In this document: positions 53,594 through 54,118 of the stretch, in pieces
Position numbering within the stretch: position 1 is the stretch's first letter
Layout: each line of letters opens with the position of its first letter
Source of the DNA: Chitinophagaceae bacterium
Lineage (GTDB): Bacteria; Bacteroidota; Bacteroidia; Chitinophagales; Chitinophagaceae
Direction: 5' to 3'
Assembly: GCA_023251255.1 (NCBI GenBank)
Contig: JAHEZD010000037.1
Span: 1 to 54,118, forward strand
DNA length: 54,118 nucleotides
Program-made: the position numbers and the translations under genes
The notes under the pieces: generated by a model
Databases searched by the model: none
Told to the model about the DNA's origin: nothing
The model's input: the letters and a program-made list of their open reading frames with translations, nothing else

Positions 53594-54118
53594 GTGAACA
53601 TCGAACAGCTTTATGCCATATTCCTCAAACATCTTTCCATCCAAACCGATACAAGGAAATTGAAAGGGGGCGACATTTTCCTTGCACTTAAAGGTCCCAA
53701 TTTCAACGGTAATCTTTTTGCTTTGCAGGCTTTGGAACAAGGTGCTGCTTTTGCCATAGTTGATGAAGTTGTTGATGCAAACAGCAATGAAAAAATAATT
53801 AAAGTTGACGATGCCCTTTCTACCCTTCAAGCATTGGCCAAGTACCATAGGCAACAGTTCAACATACCTTTTATAGCCATTACAGGAAGTAATGGCAAGA
53901 CCACCACAAAGGAGCTTGTCAGCACTGTTCTTTCTTCACATTATACTACCTATACCACACAGGGAAACCTTAACAACCATATTGGTGTGCCCTTAACTAT
54001 ATTAAGTGTCAAACAAGATGCAGAATTTGCTGTGATAGAAATGGGGGCCAATCACCAAAAAGAAATTGAAAGCTATTGCAGTTATACGATTCCAACGCAT
54101 GGTATCATTACCAATTGC
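53594..54118 (+). CDS. murF: UDP-MurNAc-tripeptide:D-Ala-D-Ala ligase, 5' part (cut by window end)
   Basis: The 175 codons present begin at GTG 53594 (reading VNIEQLYAIFLKHLSIQTDT); the preceding in-frame stop leaves only a few codons upstream, so this is the likely start. The N-terminal substrate domain (DTRKLKGGDIFLALKGPNFN) is followed by the ATP-binding P-loop AITGSNGKTTTKELVS and NLNNHIGVPLTIL, then VIEMGANHQKEIE. This is the standard order in MurF. The enzyme completes the peptidoglycan pentapeptide precursor. The C-terminal two-thirds lie beyond the window. Confidence 0.93.
   Translation, partial: MNIEQLYAIFLKHLSIQTDTRKLKGGDIFLALKGPNFNGNLFALQALEQGAAFAIVDEVVDANSNEKIIKVDDALSTLQALAKYHRQQFNIPFIAITGSNGKTTTKELVSTVLSSHYTTYTTQGNLNNHIGVPLTILSVKQDAEFAVIEMGANHQKEIESYCSYTIPTHGIITNC

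Overview
The window reads as chromosomal DNA of a Bacteroidota bacterium, most likely family Chitinophagaceae. The reasons are type IX secretion (T9SS) genes (porV, gldJ) and two secreted proteins with T9SS C-terminal sorting domains, lipoproteins and DUF families typical of the phylum (DUF4292, DUF1761), a PID-CTERM mini-protein, an atpD-atpC pair on its own, and few Shine-Dalgarno-like ribosome sites. No rRNA, tRNA or CRISPR array was seen.

Layout. 1-5.1 kb: small membrane or exported proteins, a 64-residue PID-CTERM protein, and a 1,187-residue T9SS cargo, all on the minus strand. 5.2-13.1 kb: mutS, a decayed toxin-antitoxin pair, a TonB-like pseudogene, a LytS/LytTR two-component pair, a lipoprotein and a second T9SS cargo, mostly plus strand. 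13.1-26 kb, minus: a conserved hypothetical, two tandem GT-C-like membrane proteins, a molybdopterin oxidoreductase with its cytochrome b, a fasciclin protein, atpDC, two tandem EnvC-like proteins and a DUF4292 lipoprotein. 26-27.5 kb: dut and rfaD. 27.7-28.5 kb: a broken IS982-family insertion sequence. 28.6-49.4 kb: one large minus-strand exopolysaccharide locus. 49.4-54.1 kb: ispF, porV, then divergent gldJ and the start of murF, which runs off the end.

How the parts fit. In its direction of transcription the polysaccharide locus encodes a nucleotide-sugar dehydrogenase, a Wza-like SLBB exporter, a Wzz-like chain-length protein without a kinase domain, a CDP-sugar set (rfbF, rfbG, rfbH), an SDR, a thiamine-diphosphate enzyme resembling acetolactate synthase, a Wzx flippase, four glycosyltransferases, a hexapeptide acyltransferase, a Wzy-like polymerase, the initiating phosphosugar transferase, and last a compact exosortase (Cys112/Arg153/His173-174) with a partner membrane protein. 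RfbH keeps both the Lys-to-His change and the exact C-X57-C-X-C-X7-C iron-sulfur spacing of CDP-3,6-dideoxyhexose dehydrases. Next to the thiamine-diphosphate enzyme this suggests a branched 3,6-dideoxysugar of the yersiniose type. The PID-CTERM protein 28 kb away is a plausible substrate of the exosortase.

The most interesting signals are the exosortase/PID-CTERM/polysaccharide linkage, the predicted branched CDP-sugar pathway, an 11-bp-period repeat array between porV and gldJ, and a tandem duplication of the EnvC-like gene that carried along a relic of its neighbour's 3' end.
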